Origin: Bacillota bacterium
Lineage (GTDB): Bacteria > Bacillota > Clostridia > Lachnospirales > Lachnospiraceae
Direction: 5' to 3'
Assembly (NCBI GenBank): GCA_023391695.1
Contig: JAEWAK010000037.1
Location: 310,001 to 374,000, forward strand
DNA: 64,000 bases
Position numbers and translations under genes: made by a program. This document shows positions 36,209 through 45,439 of this stretch, piece after piece. Numbering within the stretch: position 1 is the first letter of the stretch; the number at the start of each line of letters is the position of its first letter. The notes beneath the pieces were generated by a model. It was not told where the DNA came from. It was given only the letters and a program-made list of their open reading frames with translations, and ran no database searches.

Positions 36209-36273
36209 CCTCTCTGAATGAAGCAGGTAAGTCCACCGTTTACCCTTTGCAAACAGTGGACTTACCTGTAAAG

Positions 36274-37419
36274 TTAGAGACTTATATTTCTGGTTTTTGA
36301 TAAGTAATAATATAATTCCGTCATAAACTCCCTTTCCTGATGTTTTGTTAAAGGATTTATACCCAGAATTTCCTTTAACTTATCCAGCCGGTAAACCATG
36401 GTATTTCTATGGATATGTATCAGCTTACTTCCTTCAAATAAATTATAGTCCGTAGAATTCAGTGCATTTACAATTTCCAAATAATTATCAATAAATTTTT
36501 TATCAAATTGATCTTTAAATACACTAAATACACCATCCAATTCCGTAAGCGGCAAAAGTGCGTGAAAATATTCGTCCAGGTAATCATAGAAAAAATAACT
36601 GTTTTTTTCCGCTTTTATATTATCAAATATCCATCTGCAATGCAGAAAGCTCATCCGATAGTGCGCAAAGTTGTTTTGAAATGTACCAAAATATAACTTA
36701 TAATCAATATCATTTGTTTTCAGATACTGCAATATCTGGCTGATACTTTCTCCTATAAAAAGCTTGTAGGTCTGCATTAATTCTAATAATTCACCTTTAA
36801 AATGTTTAAAGATAATAATACAGTTATTCCTGGTAACACTCATAATGTCTTGTTTAGAGGCAAATTGGTTTTCCCTTATACCTGACAGGATTTTTTCCGC
36901 TAAATTCGATTTTTTCCCAAAACTGATAAGAATCGGAATTCGTATTAATTCTTCCTGCAGGTTCAACTGTTTTGCATAATCTTTCAGCTCTTCTTCCATA
37001 ATATTTTCCCCATAAAGTATATGGTTTAAAAACTGCTCTTTCATGTTTCGTCTTCGATATCTTTCTTCTTTATAAATTTCATATTCCAGCATGGTTTCCA
37101 TAGACATGCGGACGATCAATGAAATCGGATGTACTATCGAAGGTTCACCGGTGATACCGATCACTCCCATCTTCTTATTTTTATAGCAAAAAGCCACATT
37201 TACCCCTTCTTTCACTCCTACATATTGATTGCTTTTATTTACTATCACCTCATCTTCGTCGCTGTGAATAATCCGGTATGCAATTTCGTGAAAAGTCCCA
37301 ATTCTGCTTTCTGTCCTGCTGGCGATTATTATTCCCTTCTCGTCCATAATATTAATATTATAGTCCGTATATTTCTTAACTTTTTCTATGAACTGATTAG
37401 CCAATACCGGATCCAACAT
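36274..37419 (-). CDS. CdaR-family sugar-diacid regulator
   Basis: Transcription factor; CdaR in E. coli activates galactarate, glucarate and glycerate genes. 381 aa. N-terminal diacid-recognition domain at about 1-135 (MLDPVLANQFIEKVKKYTDYNINIMDEKG is its head in sequence order; later GVIGITGEPSIVHPISLIVR). C-terminal PucR-type helix-turn-helix at about 320-375 (LIHIHRNTMVYRLDKL, EFMTELYYYL). ATG at 37419 follows GGGGGT. It has its own terminator and precedes the glycerate kinase operon on the same strand, so it very likely regulates that operon and perhaps the GarR-containing cluster. Confidence 0.92.
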   Translation of the reverse strand: MLDPVLANQFIEKVKKYTDYNINIMDEKGIIIASRTESRIGTFHEIAYRIIHSDEDEVIVNKSNQYVGVKEGVNVAFCYKNKKMGVIGITGEPSIVHPISLIVRMSMETMLEYEIYKEERYRRRNMKEQFLNHILYGENIMEEELKDYAKQLNLQEELIRIPILISFGKKSNLAEKILSGIRENQFASKQDIMSVTRNNCIIIFKHFKGELLELMQTYKLFIGESISQILQYLKTNDIDYKLYFGTFQNNFAHYRMSFLHCRWIFDNIKAEKNSYFFYDYLDEYFHALLPLTELDGVFSVFKDQFDKKFIDNYLEIVNALNSTDYNLFEGSKLIHIHRNTMVYRLDKLKEILGINPLTKHQEREFMTELYYYLSKTRNISL

Positions 37420-37589
37420 AATACTACCCCCAATCCGTAATTATTATTTTAATAATCAAGTACTGCAATTCATGTCATAAGTTCATTATATTTAGCCTGC
37501 TCCAATCATACTACTCATATTTTGACAAAATTCTCTCTTATTTTTGTATCTTGCATACAAAAACAGCATTCCTGTAGAGCATAGAATTT

Positions 37590-37992
37590 GATAATGAAGG
37601 AAATTTTACGAATATCTGAAGACAAGGGAAATAATCCGTTAAAGAAGTCACAGGATAAGGAGGTTCCTCCGTAAGCCAATGAGGCAGCAAAAAAGCAAAG
37701 CCCCATTACAACGTTCCATTGAAAATATGGAGGAATACCTTGATAAATTAAAAAACACAACAGAAAATACATATCTGTGAAGAACGTAACAGATATTCAA
37801 AGACGGATATGATGCCACATTCATGAGGATGAAGAAGGAATATGCCATGAGGAACGGTCAGCTGAAGGCTGGTTACAATGTATAGCATGGAGTTGATTCA
37901 GAATAATGTGTTTCCTGAAGTAAATAGTCAGTTAACTTTTATCAAGTCATCCAACTATGAAATGTCAAAGACGGGAAAGTGCCAGAATGATA
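37590..37992 (+). pseudogene. Degenerate IS1182-type transposase fragment
   Basis: Plus-strand frames give SIENMEEYLDKLK, then FKDGYDATFMRMKKEYAMRN followed by GQLKAGYNV, a stop, HGVDSE, and after a frame shift TFIKSSNYEMSKTGKCQND. This order matches IS1182-family transposases (DATFMRMKED.MRNGQLKPGYNVQ ... FIKP.NYE). Several stops and at least one frameshift make it dead, and neither end of the element is recognisable. It ends at the palindromic element at 37993. Confidence 0.8.
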
Positions 37993-38080
37993 CTAGTACA
38001 GCGTTCTGTAAATACCTGTGCATAGTTCTGGCCTGATTTTCCTTAGAACTATGTATAGTATTTAGTGAACGCTGTACTAG
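37993..38080. mobile_element. 88-bp palindromic MITE-like element
   Basis: Perfect 14-base terminal arms CTAGTACAGCGTTC / GAACGCTGTACTAG, a 3x3 internal loop, six more pairs (AAATAC), a 5x4 internal loop, nine pairs (CATAGTTCT), and a 15-base loop. No coding capacity and no clear target duplication. It abuts the broken transposase sequence. Confidence 0.8.
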
Positions 38081-38118
38081 CCGTATAGAATATATCTAAG
38101 GTTTCTTGGGTGATGCCC

Positions 38119-38161
38119 CTTTCAACCGGAGTTCATACTAAGTTTATTCTCCGGTTGAAAG
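38119..38161. terminator. Strong hairpin at the 3' end of the FAD oxidoreductase gene
   Basis: CTTTCAACCGGAG pairs with CTCCGGTTGAAAG (13 bases, 17-base loop). A second hairpin CCCTCG/CGAGGG lies at 38174-38213, nearer the gene. There is no clear T run, so its terminator function is inferred from position. Confidence 0.55.
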
Positions 38162-38225
38162 TCAAGTCCGGGACCCTCGGCTTAGGCTTACGCTTGCGCT
38201 TTGCAAGCGAGGGACTCTTGCAATT

Positions 38226-39575
38226 TTATAATGCAGCATCCTGTTCCAGTAATTTTACTTGCAGCTCTTCTACCTTTAATTCCGATACCTTTACCTTCTG
38301 CTGCCTGCAAAGGCACGCTGCGGCTCCGGCTGCCTGGCCCAGGGCAAAGGCACTGGGCGTCAGTCTTATTGCCGCCTGGGCTTCAAAAGCAGCCGACACA
38401 CATCTGCCGGTAACGAGCAGATTGTCTATTTCCCTGCAGTACAGTACCTCAAAGGGTATTTCATAATAAGTACCGGGCTCTGACAAAAAGGCACTTACCG
38501 TACCTGCGCCACCCGGATTGTGAATATCAATGGGATAAGCACTCTGGCAGACCTTGGACGGAAATTTCCTGCAGGATAAGATATCCTCGGCCGTTAAGGT
38601 ATAAGCTCCTTTAAGCTGTCTGGAACTCCTGGCTCCGATTTTAGGCCCGGTAAATTCCAATAGGGAGGCTTCAAACCCCGGAATCTCCCGGCGTAAGAAT
38701 AAGTCCAGTTCCCGGCACTGTTTTCGGCCCAGGGCTTCAGCCTTACTGAGGTCTTCGGCATTTGTCGGGTCCAGCCCGATAATGCGGGTGGTATTTATAA
38801 TCACTTCCCCGGGTACATTGGTTTCGAACAGCAACAGTTCTTCCCTTGGAAATGAAAGATCCTTTCTGTCAATAGCAGCTTTCATTTCTTTGGCAAAGCC
38901 CGCCACTGCAATGGGAGCAGAAGAACGAATTAATTCTTCTTTGCCCTTTAGCCTTGGGAATTCATCAATATGATCTAAAATATGGCTTTTTAAACGCTTT
39001 ATATTCACGTTACAATATTTTACGTTCATGGTCATTGGCTGCATTTTATGATCACTTTCCCGGCCTTTTGTCATAGGTGCCCCGGACATGGCAGCCAGAT
39101 CCCCGTCACCGGTTGCGTCAATGTAGATACCGGCCTGAACCTTTGCCAGTCCCTCACAATTACATATGGTGATTTCTTCTATTTTCCCATCTTTTTGCTC
39201 CGCCCCCGCCACTGAGGTATGAAATAAAACCTTTACCCCTGCTTCTTCCATCATTTCATCCAGAACCAACTTAAGCATTTCACTGGAAAAGGGTGTAAGG
39301 AAACTCACAAATTTGGTAGTGTCCTCCATATGACCGCAACTGCCGCTCTTTTGTATCAGGCGGTCTACGATTTCCTGCCCTATCCCCTTAATGATCTGCT
39401 TTTCTCCGGAGAAAAAAGTCATCATGGGCCCAACGCCGCATAAGGTCAGGCTTCCCCCAAGATAACCGCTTTCTTCAATCAACAGTGTCCCTGCTCCGTT
39501 CCTTGCGGAGGCGATAGCCGCAGCACAGCCTGATACCCCGCCTCCCGCTATACATACATCCGTTATCTGATTCAT
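38226..39575 (-). CDS. FAD-dependent oxidoreductase (FAD_oxidored family)
   Basis: 449 aa. The dinucleotide fold opens VCIAGGGVSGCAAAIASARN, followed by LIEESGYLGGSLTLCGVGPM. IYIDATGDGDLAAMSG-like YIDATGDGDLAAMSG and the C-terminal LLVTGRCVSAAFEAQAAIR with SAFALGQAAGAAA are typical of the family often found beside glycan genes. No signal peptide, so cytosolic. ATG 39575 follows GGGAG, provided by repeat copy D. It is last in a run with a glycosidase-like protein and a PrpR-type regulator. Possible role: oxidising a sugar or sugar-acid hydroxyl; substrate unknown. Confidence 0.88.
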   Translation of the reverse strand: MNQITDVCIAGGGVSGCAAAIASARNGAGTLLIEESGYLGGSLTLCGVGPMMTFFSGEKQIIKGIGQEIVDRLIQKSGSCGHMEDTTKFVSFLTPFSSEMLKLVLDEMMEEAGVKVLFHTSVAGAEQKDGKIEEITICNCEGLAKVQAGIYIDATGDGDLAAMSGAPMTKGRESDHKMQPMTMNVKYCNVNIKRLKSHILDHIDEFPRLKGKEELIRSSAPIAVAGFAKEMKAAIDRKDLSFPREELLLFETNVPGEVIINTTRIIGLDPTNAEDLSKAEALGRKQCRELDLFLRREIPGFEASLLEFTGPKIGARSSRQLKGAYTLTAEDILSCRKFPSKVCQSAYPIDIHNPGGAGTVSAFLSEPGTYYEIPFEVLYCREIDNLLVTGRCVSAAFEAQAAIRLTPSAFALGQAAGAAACLCRQQKVKVSELKVEELQVKLLEQDAAL

Positions 39576-39652
39576 ATTAACTCCCATCTGTGCGCCTTGC
39601 GCACGTACAAATCAGGATGTTGAAAAACTGCTTTTGTTTTTTCAACCTACTC
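39576..39652 (-). repeat. Intergenic repeat cassette, partial copy D
   Basis: On the minus strand: GGTTGAAAAAA/TTTTTCAAC hairpin, CATCCTGATTTGTACGTGCG, a GTGCGC/GCGCAC hairpin, then GGGAGTTAATATG at the FAD oxidoreductase start. It corresponds to the first half of copies A-C and lacks the 26-codon mini-ORF. Confidence 0.8.
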
Positions 39653-39790
39653 ACTCCTGTCTGTGTCAGCCCGGCACATTCTTTAGTCTGTCAGGGAATT
39701 TGAGCTGCTGCAAAATAATAAATTTACCGGGCCCTGGTACGGCAACAGCCCTTTAAGCTTAACTTTTCAGTTGAGGCCGGGACCTCCAAG

Positions 39791-42175
39791 CTATCCTAAC
39801 TTTATATAAGCCTGCAATTCTTTCTCAATTCCAAATTTAACGAAATTCCAGCTCTCTTTTAAGGTTTTTTTCGGAAAGCGGACCGGGTCGGCAAAATTCT
39901 TAATGCCCTCATACTGGTCCGGTGAAATAATCTTATAATCCCCGCCCAGGTAATGATGGGGCCCATAAGTATTGTATGTACTGGGATAACAGGTGACTTC
40001 CAGCTCATGGTGCCCGGGGCCGATCTCAAAAGGAATGCTCCAATCGCTGCCATGGATAAAGGCACATTTATCATCTACCCTTACTTTCAGCATATCCGCA
40101 GAAACCCCGCTTACTTTTAAGCAGTCCGGTAACAATACCTCCGTATTGGTAAATTCTTTTGAAATTGTGACTTCCGTACCGGTAAACGGAAAGCCGCTTT
40201 CAATAAAATTTTCGCATTTCACTTTTTCGACCGCGCCGGAGAGGTAAAAGGGACCGCTTGTGACAAGTTCCCGCCTGCCTTTTGTTTCATAGGTTCCGGT
40301 GCTGTATACCAGGAACCTGCCTCTGATATACAAGAAAGGCTGTTTTTCTTCCGATCCGGATACATCGATCTGAATTTCCCATAAAGGGGTCCTGGCTAAT
40401 TCATCCGGAATCCGGCAGGCGAATCCTTCCGTATCTTTATGTACCTTAAGCGGCTGCCCGTTAAAGAAAAGTCCGTCTATGGGGTCACTGATGCATAGAT
40501 AAATATCTTTTAGTTCACTTTCCTGTTTAACCTGCAGGAAACATTCATATCTATTGTCTTTGTACTTATTAAAGGGAAGCAGGATCTGGTTTTCCCCGCT
40601 GCTCCTGTATTGCCAGGGTGTCTGTGCCAGGGAAAGCTTTTTATGCCTGCGGTTTTCTTCTTTCCGGTAATTCCTCTGCTTCAAACTCTCCCTTGCCATA
40701 AGAAATTCGTTCTTTTTTATGGTATTTAAGATTTCTTTTTTCTCCCATAAGCAGCCGTTTGATAAAATCACTTTTTCATAAGTCACGCTGCCAATCCGGA
40801 TACCGTTTGGAACCACTTCGGCAAAATCCTCTATTATTTTCTCTTCCGTAACATCAAAACGGATACCCAGGTCATTGCATTGCTCCACAAACTCCATGAA
40901 TTCCCCGGAGATCCTTCCTCCGGGGCTGTCCGGGACATTACTTCCGTCGTGGATATTAACCTCCCTGGAATCCGCCGGACGGAAACCGGCCATCACTCCC
41001 CTTGTCGGTGCCACAATTAAAAAAAGAGGTTTCTTCTCCTCCTCTTCATGAAATTCCTTTTCCCATTGCCGGATTTCCTTTATAATACCCGCAAAACCTT
41101 TCCTCCAGGTCATATGCAGCGGCAGCGACGGCGGCCAGTCCCGGATTGCTTTCCCTTTTAAGTCAAACTGCTGCAAATGCAGGACAAAGGTATTTATGCC
41201 GCACGGTATCAGCCATTTCATATATCGAATGAAATCTTCCGGATTCAGGCCCCACCCGCTGCCTATGGCCGCTTCACATAAACTTTCCCCATGGTAAAAC
41301 TGTTTTGCAACGGAACTTGCAATTCTGGGATAATAACCATTACCGGGATGTCTTTCCAGAGCATCCACTGCCGGCACCGATACATTTCTTAAAACCTGAT
41401 AGCAGGAACTGCTTATGGACACCTGAAAAAAAGGATTTTCTTCCCCTCCCGCATGGGCGGTATATTTCTTGTCATATCGGCTGCACCATTCATGGACCGG
41501 CCGGTAAAAACTGTCCACCAGAATTTCGTTCAAGGTTTCCCAATATTGGTACCTTACCTTTTGGCAGCCTTCCCCGTCTTCAAATAACAGCTCCAGGGAA
41601 TCTTCAATCCGTTCCTTATATTTTTTCTCATAAATTGGGGATATCTGTTCACACCAGGGTACGCCCCCCAAAGTGATGGACACGCCTTGCCCGTCCAGAT
41701 AACCTGCTTCATCACTGAAAAAACCCTCAATATAACGGAAAGCTTCTTTCGTCAAGCCTTTCCGGTATCTCTCAAAAGTCTCTTCCAGAAACAATTTTCC
41801 GGCATAAGGATTCAGCGAACTGATTTCATTTTTGGATTTTACAGTTATTCCTTTTGCAGTTTTCATTAAATAATAACATTTTGCTTCCTGATACTTTTTG
41901 GGAATGAGTCCTCCGGTTCTTCCTGATTCCCATCTGTTTTCACCATAGAGCCAGAAACTCATATTGATTGACTTGGCATACAGAATCAGTTCCGACAGGG
42001 CGTCCATGTATTCCCTGCTTAAATATTCCGGGTTACCGGGATAATTTCTGGGCTGGAAAATGACGCCGTCAAGACCGTATTCCTTAATCTGCAGAAGCTG
42101 ATGTTTTAATCTGTCCGGGTTAAGGCCGTCATTGATTGCCCAGAAACTTAAAAATTTTAATTTCTCCTCATTCAT
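39791..42175 (-). CDS. Large glycosidase-like protein (GH106-like barrel and beta-sandwich domains)
   Basis: 794 aa from ATG 42175, which follows AAGGGGAGAA; no signal peptide. The N-terminal barrel starts LSFWAINDGLNPDRLKHQL with LDGVIFQPRNYPGNPEYLSR and FWLYGENRWESGRTGGLI, a pattern like the opening of GH106 alpha-L-rhamnosidase-type proteins. GFFSDEAGYLDGQG probably holds catalytic or metal-binding acids. The C-terminal third (GPFYLSGAVEKVKCENFIES, IGPGHHELEVTCYPST, GPHHYLGGDYKI) looks like galactose-binding beta-sandwiches found in the same group. It shares an operon with a regulator and a mannonate-dehydratase-like enzyme, hence likely acts on a uronate- or rhamnose-containing saccharide. 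Confidence 0.72.
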   Translation of the reverse strand: MNEEKLKFLSFWAINDGLNPDRLKHQLLQIKEYGLDGVIFQPRNYPGNPEYLSREYMDALSELILYAKSINMSFWLYGENRWESGRTGGLIPKKYQEAKCYYLMKTAKGITVKSKNEISSLNPYAGKLFLEETFERYRKGLTKEAFRYIEGFFSDEAGYLDGQGVSITLGGVPWCEQISPIYEKKYKERIEDSLELLFEDGEGCQKVRYQYWETLNEILVDSFYRPVHEWCSRYDKKYTAHAGGEENPFFQVSISSSCYQVLRNVSVPAVDALERHPGNGYYPRIASSVAKQFYHGESLCEAAIGSGWGLNPEDFIRYMKWLIPCGINTFVLHLQQFDLKGKAIRDWPPSLPLHMTWRKGFAGIIKEIRQWEKEFHEEEEKKPLFLIVAPTRGVMAGFRPADSREVNIHDGSNVPDSPGGRISGEFMEFVEQCNDLGIRFDVTEEKIIEDFAEVVPNGIRIGSVTYEKVILSNGCLWEKKEILNTIKKNEFLMARESLKQRNYRKEENRRHKKLSLAQTPWQYRSSGENQILLPFNKYKDNRYECFLQVKQESELKDIYLCISDPIDGLFFNGQPLKVHKDTEGFACRIPDELARTPLWEIQIDVSGSEEKQPFLYIRGRFLVYSTGTYETKGRRELVTSGPFYLSGAVEKVKCENFIESGFPFTGTEVTISKEFTNTEVLLPDCLKVSGVSADMLKVRVDDKCAFIHGSDWSIPFEIGPGHHELEVTCYPSTYNTYGPHHYLGGDYKIISPDQYEGIKNFADPVRFPKKTLKESWNFVKFGIEKELQAYIKLG

Positions 42176-42217
42176 CCCAATTCTCCCCTTGATATGAGTC
42201 ATGCAGTATTGCATTCC

Positions 42218-44113
42218 TTACTGCTTATATTTATTTTCAATTCCGTACTTTTTGATATAACGCCATAAAGTAGTCGTACTGATATGCAGTTCTTTTGCAG
42301 CCATAATCCGGTTACCCCGGTGCTTTTCCAATGCCTTGATAATGGGAAATGCCCTAGGGTCCTGCAATTCTTCCAGTATGGTATAATTATCCTTTTTCCT
42401 GGTGCCTGAGTACATCTGATTCAAAAGTTTACGGATTACCTGTTCATCCAGTTTTCTCTGATTTGTGGTCAGGATCAGCCGTTCGCAGAAACTTTCAAGC
42501 TGTATGAGATTACCGCTCCAGTTAAAATTTTTAATTGTTTTTTTCCCTTCTTCCGTTAATACATAAAACCTGGAATACCAGTTCATAAATTCTTTCATAT
42601 AACGGACCGCATACAGTTCAATATCTTCTTTCCGCTCAGAGAGGGGCGGAATCGAAAGATGTAAGCCGGAGAGACAGTAAAATAAGTCCTCGCGGAACAG
42701 ATTCTCTTTCATTTTAGCAAAAATATCCTCACTGCCGGATACGATCATCCTCACGTCCAGCATGGTGATTTTTTCCGCACCTTCCTTTACCAGCGCTTTA
42801 TTCTGTATTGCCTGATATAACAATACCTGATTATGAAGGCTTAACTGGTCTATCTCCTGTATGAATACGGTTCCCCGGTAACCGGTTACTAGGGCTCCCG
42901 GATGATCCTGATCCGTTCCGAAAAACATTTTAGCCTGCTCCGCTTCGGTGAGGCCGCCGCAGTTTACGGTAATAAAGGGTCCGCTTTTCCGGATACTGTT
43001 ATTATGAATGCAGGCGGCCAGCTTATCTTTCTCCGTACCGGTTTCACCCGTAATTAAAACCGGGTTACCAGACTGGGAAAATACTTTTGCCAGCCTGGTA
43101 ACCTCCTCCATCTGGGGCGAGGCATATACAAAATCTTCAAACCTGGCTTTCGCCACATAGCCTTTTAAATACATCTCCTGGAGTTTATCATTTTCTATTC
43201 TTGTAGTACCGGATAACCTGTGGCAGTAAAGAATGGCCCCGTCAACGGCTCCATTTACCTTAATGGGCACAAGGGTAATGGAAAGGTTCTGGTTGTTCTG
43301 CTGGATTAAAGTTGAGTAATCCTCCCTTTTACTTAGGAGGACATTTAAGATTTTTTCACGGTCGGCATCCGGTATTATCTCCCATAGATAACGCTGCAGC
43401 ACCTTGTTTTTATTGATCCCCAGCAATTCCTCCATAACCGGGTTCATCATGACAATCTGTCCCTCCAGGTTCAGCTTTACAATACCGTTAAATGAATATT
43501 CGGTGAGGACTTCAATATTGGCATTGCTTCTTTTTTCCACTTCCTGTGCATATTTCATTTGTATAGCTGTTTCTATGGCCACCTGAATGGAGTCTTCGGT
43601 GGAACTCAGAAACATACAGGGTATCTGGGACATTTCTGCTTCCAGGCATGCCATATCCCCTCCGATCAGGATATCCGGCCTTGCCTCCACGGCACGGCGT
43701 ATGACCTGGTGAAAATCTCCTTCCCTGTCTGCAAGAAAATATAACAGTTCAACATCAAAAATTTGTCCGAAATAAGTCATGTCACAAAACATATTTTTCA
43801 TACCCACAATTCCGATTCTGGGATCGGGCTTTTTCACCCGTTTTTTTGCCTCAACAATCAGCAGGGCAACTTCCTGCCCTGTCAAGGTAATTTCGACTAC
43901 GGGAATTTTCGTAAAATTCTTGATCAATTGTGCCTGAATGCCCCTGGCAATAATGATACCTGCTCCGTTTGACAGTACGCGGTAAGCTTCATTGACCACA
44001 TCTTTAGACTGTACGTAAGTAACCTCATCTATCTCATAGTCTTTTTTTTCCAACAGATGCTCCACATCCAGCAGCATTTTTTCCTGGGGTACAAAAATTA
44101 CAATTCCTGACAT
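42218..44113 (-). CDS. PrpR-type regulator with degenerate sigma-54 AAA+ domain
   Basis: 631 aa. Residues 1-190 form a PrpR N-terminal sensor domain (GAGIIIARGIQAQLI, RPDILIGGDMACLEA), 195-310 a PAS domain, 325-540 an AAA+ sigma-54-interaction domain, and 590-625 a Fis-type helix-turn-helix (NRIMAAKELHISTTTLWRYI). The AAA+ core is broken at several essential points: Walker A is GETGTEKD, Walker B VFIQEID has Gln419 for Asp, the GAFTGA loop is replaced by a shortened GALVTGYRG, and the FYCL and LSER positions lack the arginines of FYRL and LRER. It probably binds DNA but cannot remodel sigma-54 promoters. ATG at 44113 has AGGAGG. Confidence 0.9.
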   Translation of the reverse strand: MSGIVIFVPQEKMLLDVEHLLEKKDYEIDEVTYVQSKDVVNEAYRVLSNGAGIIIARGIQAQLIKNFTKIPVVEITLTGQEVALLIVEAKKRVKKPDPRIGIVGMKNMFCDMTYFGQIFDVELLYFLADREGDFHQVIRRAVEARPDILIGGDMACLEAEMSQIPCMFLSSTEDSIQVAIETAIQMKYAQEVEKRSNANIEVLTEYSFNGIVKLNLEGQIVMMNPVMEELLGINKNKVLQRYLWEIIPDADREKILNVLLSKREDYSTLIQQNNQNLSITLVPIKVNGAVDGAILYCHRLSGTTRIENDKLQEMYLKGYVAKARFEDFVYASPQMEEVTRLAKVFSQSGNPVLITGETGTEKDKLAACIHNNSIRKSGPFITVNCGGLTEAEQAKMFFGTDQDHPGALVTGYRGTVFIQEIDQLSLHNQVLLYQAIQNKALVKEGAEKITMLDVRMIVSGSEDIFAKMKENLFREDLFYCLSGLHLSIPPLSERKEDIELYAVRYMKEFMNWYSRFYVLTEEGKKTIKNFNWSGNLIQLESFCERLILTTNQRKLDEQVIRKLLNQMYSGTRKKDNYTILEELQDPRAFPIIKALEKHRGNRIMAAKELHISTTTLWRYIKKYGIENKYKQ

Positions 44114-44215
44114 GATTCTTCCTCCTAATTATGTACATTTACCGGAAGATATAGACATCTTCCGCCAAGTAATATTGAGTTTAACCATTATATCAATTAT
44201 TCAGAAGATTCGCTA

Positions 44216-45181
44216 TTATTTTGACAATTCGGATTTTACACTGTTCAGCAGCCCTTTCATGTAACCGAAGGAATAAGCAAAGGCGGAATATTTTCCTCCG
44301 CAGCTTTCCACAAAATCAGGAACGTGATCCACATGAATCGTTCCGTCATAATCACAGGATACCAGTTGTTTCATAACTTTATGCATATCCATGTAACCAT
44401 CCTCCAGTAAAGTTTCTTCAAAATACGGGATGGTACTGCTGACATTCCTGAAATGTACCGCAAACACTTTTTTACGGCCCACAAATTCCTTAATATCCGA
44501 TAACAGATCCCCGAATGCATCCCCGCCTTCCAGCCAGCAGCCGGTACACAGCTTCATTCCCAGATACGGACTGTCCCCTGCCAGCTCAAAAGCTTTCCGG
44601 TAGCATTCACTGTTATGGATCAAATTATGGATTCCCACCAGTGAAGGTACGGGCGGATCATTGGGGTGAAGGGCTATTTTTACATTGGTTTCTTTGCAGA
44701 CCGGAAGCACACAATCTAAAAAGTATTTAAAATTGCCCCAGATTTCGTCTTCGGAAAATTCCCTTCCATGGGTAAAGGCGCGTTTTTCCATTTCATGGAT
44801 ATCCACAATTCTTCCGACAGCCATTCTTGTATGCTCGCCTACATCAAACCTGGTCGTCAGAACCTGATTGGGCTCCCAGGTCATATAACCTACCGGAATG
44901 TCTGCTTTCCCTAAAATATGCATAAAGGAAATATAACGTTCGATATGATAATCCCTGTCCTCTAATCCTAAATGAATGGATGGATTCTTATAATTATTCA
45001 TATTTCCGGCATCTGTAATGGTAAGTCCGATTTTACCGGTACGTTCCTTAAAGCGCATTACCGAATCATAATCAATATGATTATCCCGGAATATAACATA
45101 TACGTAATCGATACCCATCTGTTTAATAAATTTTAACTGATCATCTGAATAATCAGAATTAATGCCATATTGTACTTTCAT
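44216..45181 (-). CDS. Mannonate dehydratase-like TIM-barrel enzyme (UxuA family)
   Basis: UxuA dehydrates D-mannonate to 2-keto-3-deoxygluconate in glucuronate breakdown. 321 aa, a little shorter than typical UxuA. Family features: IALHPNDPPVPSL, KLCTGCWLEGGDAFGDLL, VFAVHFRNV, PYFEETLLEDGYMDMHKV and IHVDHVPDF, which carry the His, Cys and acidic metal ligands. ATG at 45181 follows AGAAGGAAAGAACAGG. It lies between the importer terminator and the PrpR-type regulator. Which aldonate it uses is inferred. Confidence 0.85.
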   Translation of the reverse strand: MKVQYGINSDYSDDQLKFIKQMGIDYVYVIFRDNHIDYDSVMRFKERTGKIGLTITDAGNMNNYKNPSIHLGLEDRDYHIERYISFMHILGKADIPVGYMTWEPNQVLTTRFDVGEHTRMAVGRIVDIHEMEKRAFTHGREFSEDEIWGNFKYFLDCVLPVCKETNVKIALHPNDPPVPSLVGIHNLIHNSECYRKAFELAGDSPYLGMKLCTGCWLEGGDAFGDLLSDIKEFVGRKKVFAVHFRNVSSTIPYFEETLLEDGYMDMHKVMKQLVSCDYDGTIHVDHVPDFVESCGGKYSAFAYSFGYMKGLLNSVKSELSK

Positions 45182-45322
45182 CCTGTTCTTTCCTTCTCTT
45201 ATTAATATTGTGCCAAGGGATGCTGCAAAAATTCAAAAACGATTCCAGATCCAAGCCGGTAAATTTTATCATTATGCAAACAGCCCTTGGAAGCTTACCT
45301 GACAGCCTGACTGATTCCACCG

Positions 45323-45388
45323 AAAGAGGCTGCTGCAAAATTCATAACGTAAGTCCAATCATTTGAGATTTTGCTGCGGCCTCTTTTT
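45323..45388 (-). terminator. Long-stem terminator after the dipeptide-type importer operon
   Basis: AAAGAGGCTGCTGCAAAATT pairs with the opposing arm ending GCGGCCTCTTT. On the minus strand it follows the binding-protein stop at 45440 and ends in CCTCTTTCGG. The GGCTGCTGCAAAA core recurs at 59396 and 63732. Confidence 0.75.
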
Positions 45389-45439
45389 AGGGTTTGTAAT
45401 GGCTTATGCGGCAGCCCTGCCGGCAAGTTTTTTTCCGGT

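Noticed and set aside
45182..45230. Sigma-54 promoter before the mannonate dehydratase-like gene
   Set aside because: TTGGCAC is present on the minus strand but the GC-containing -12 element is missing at the required spacing.
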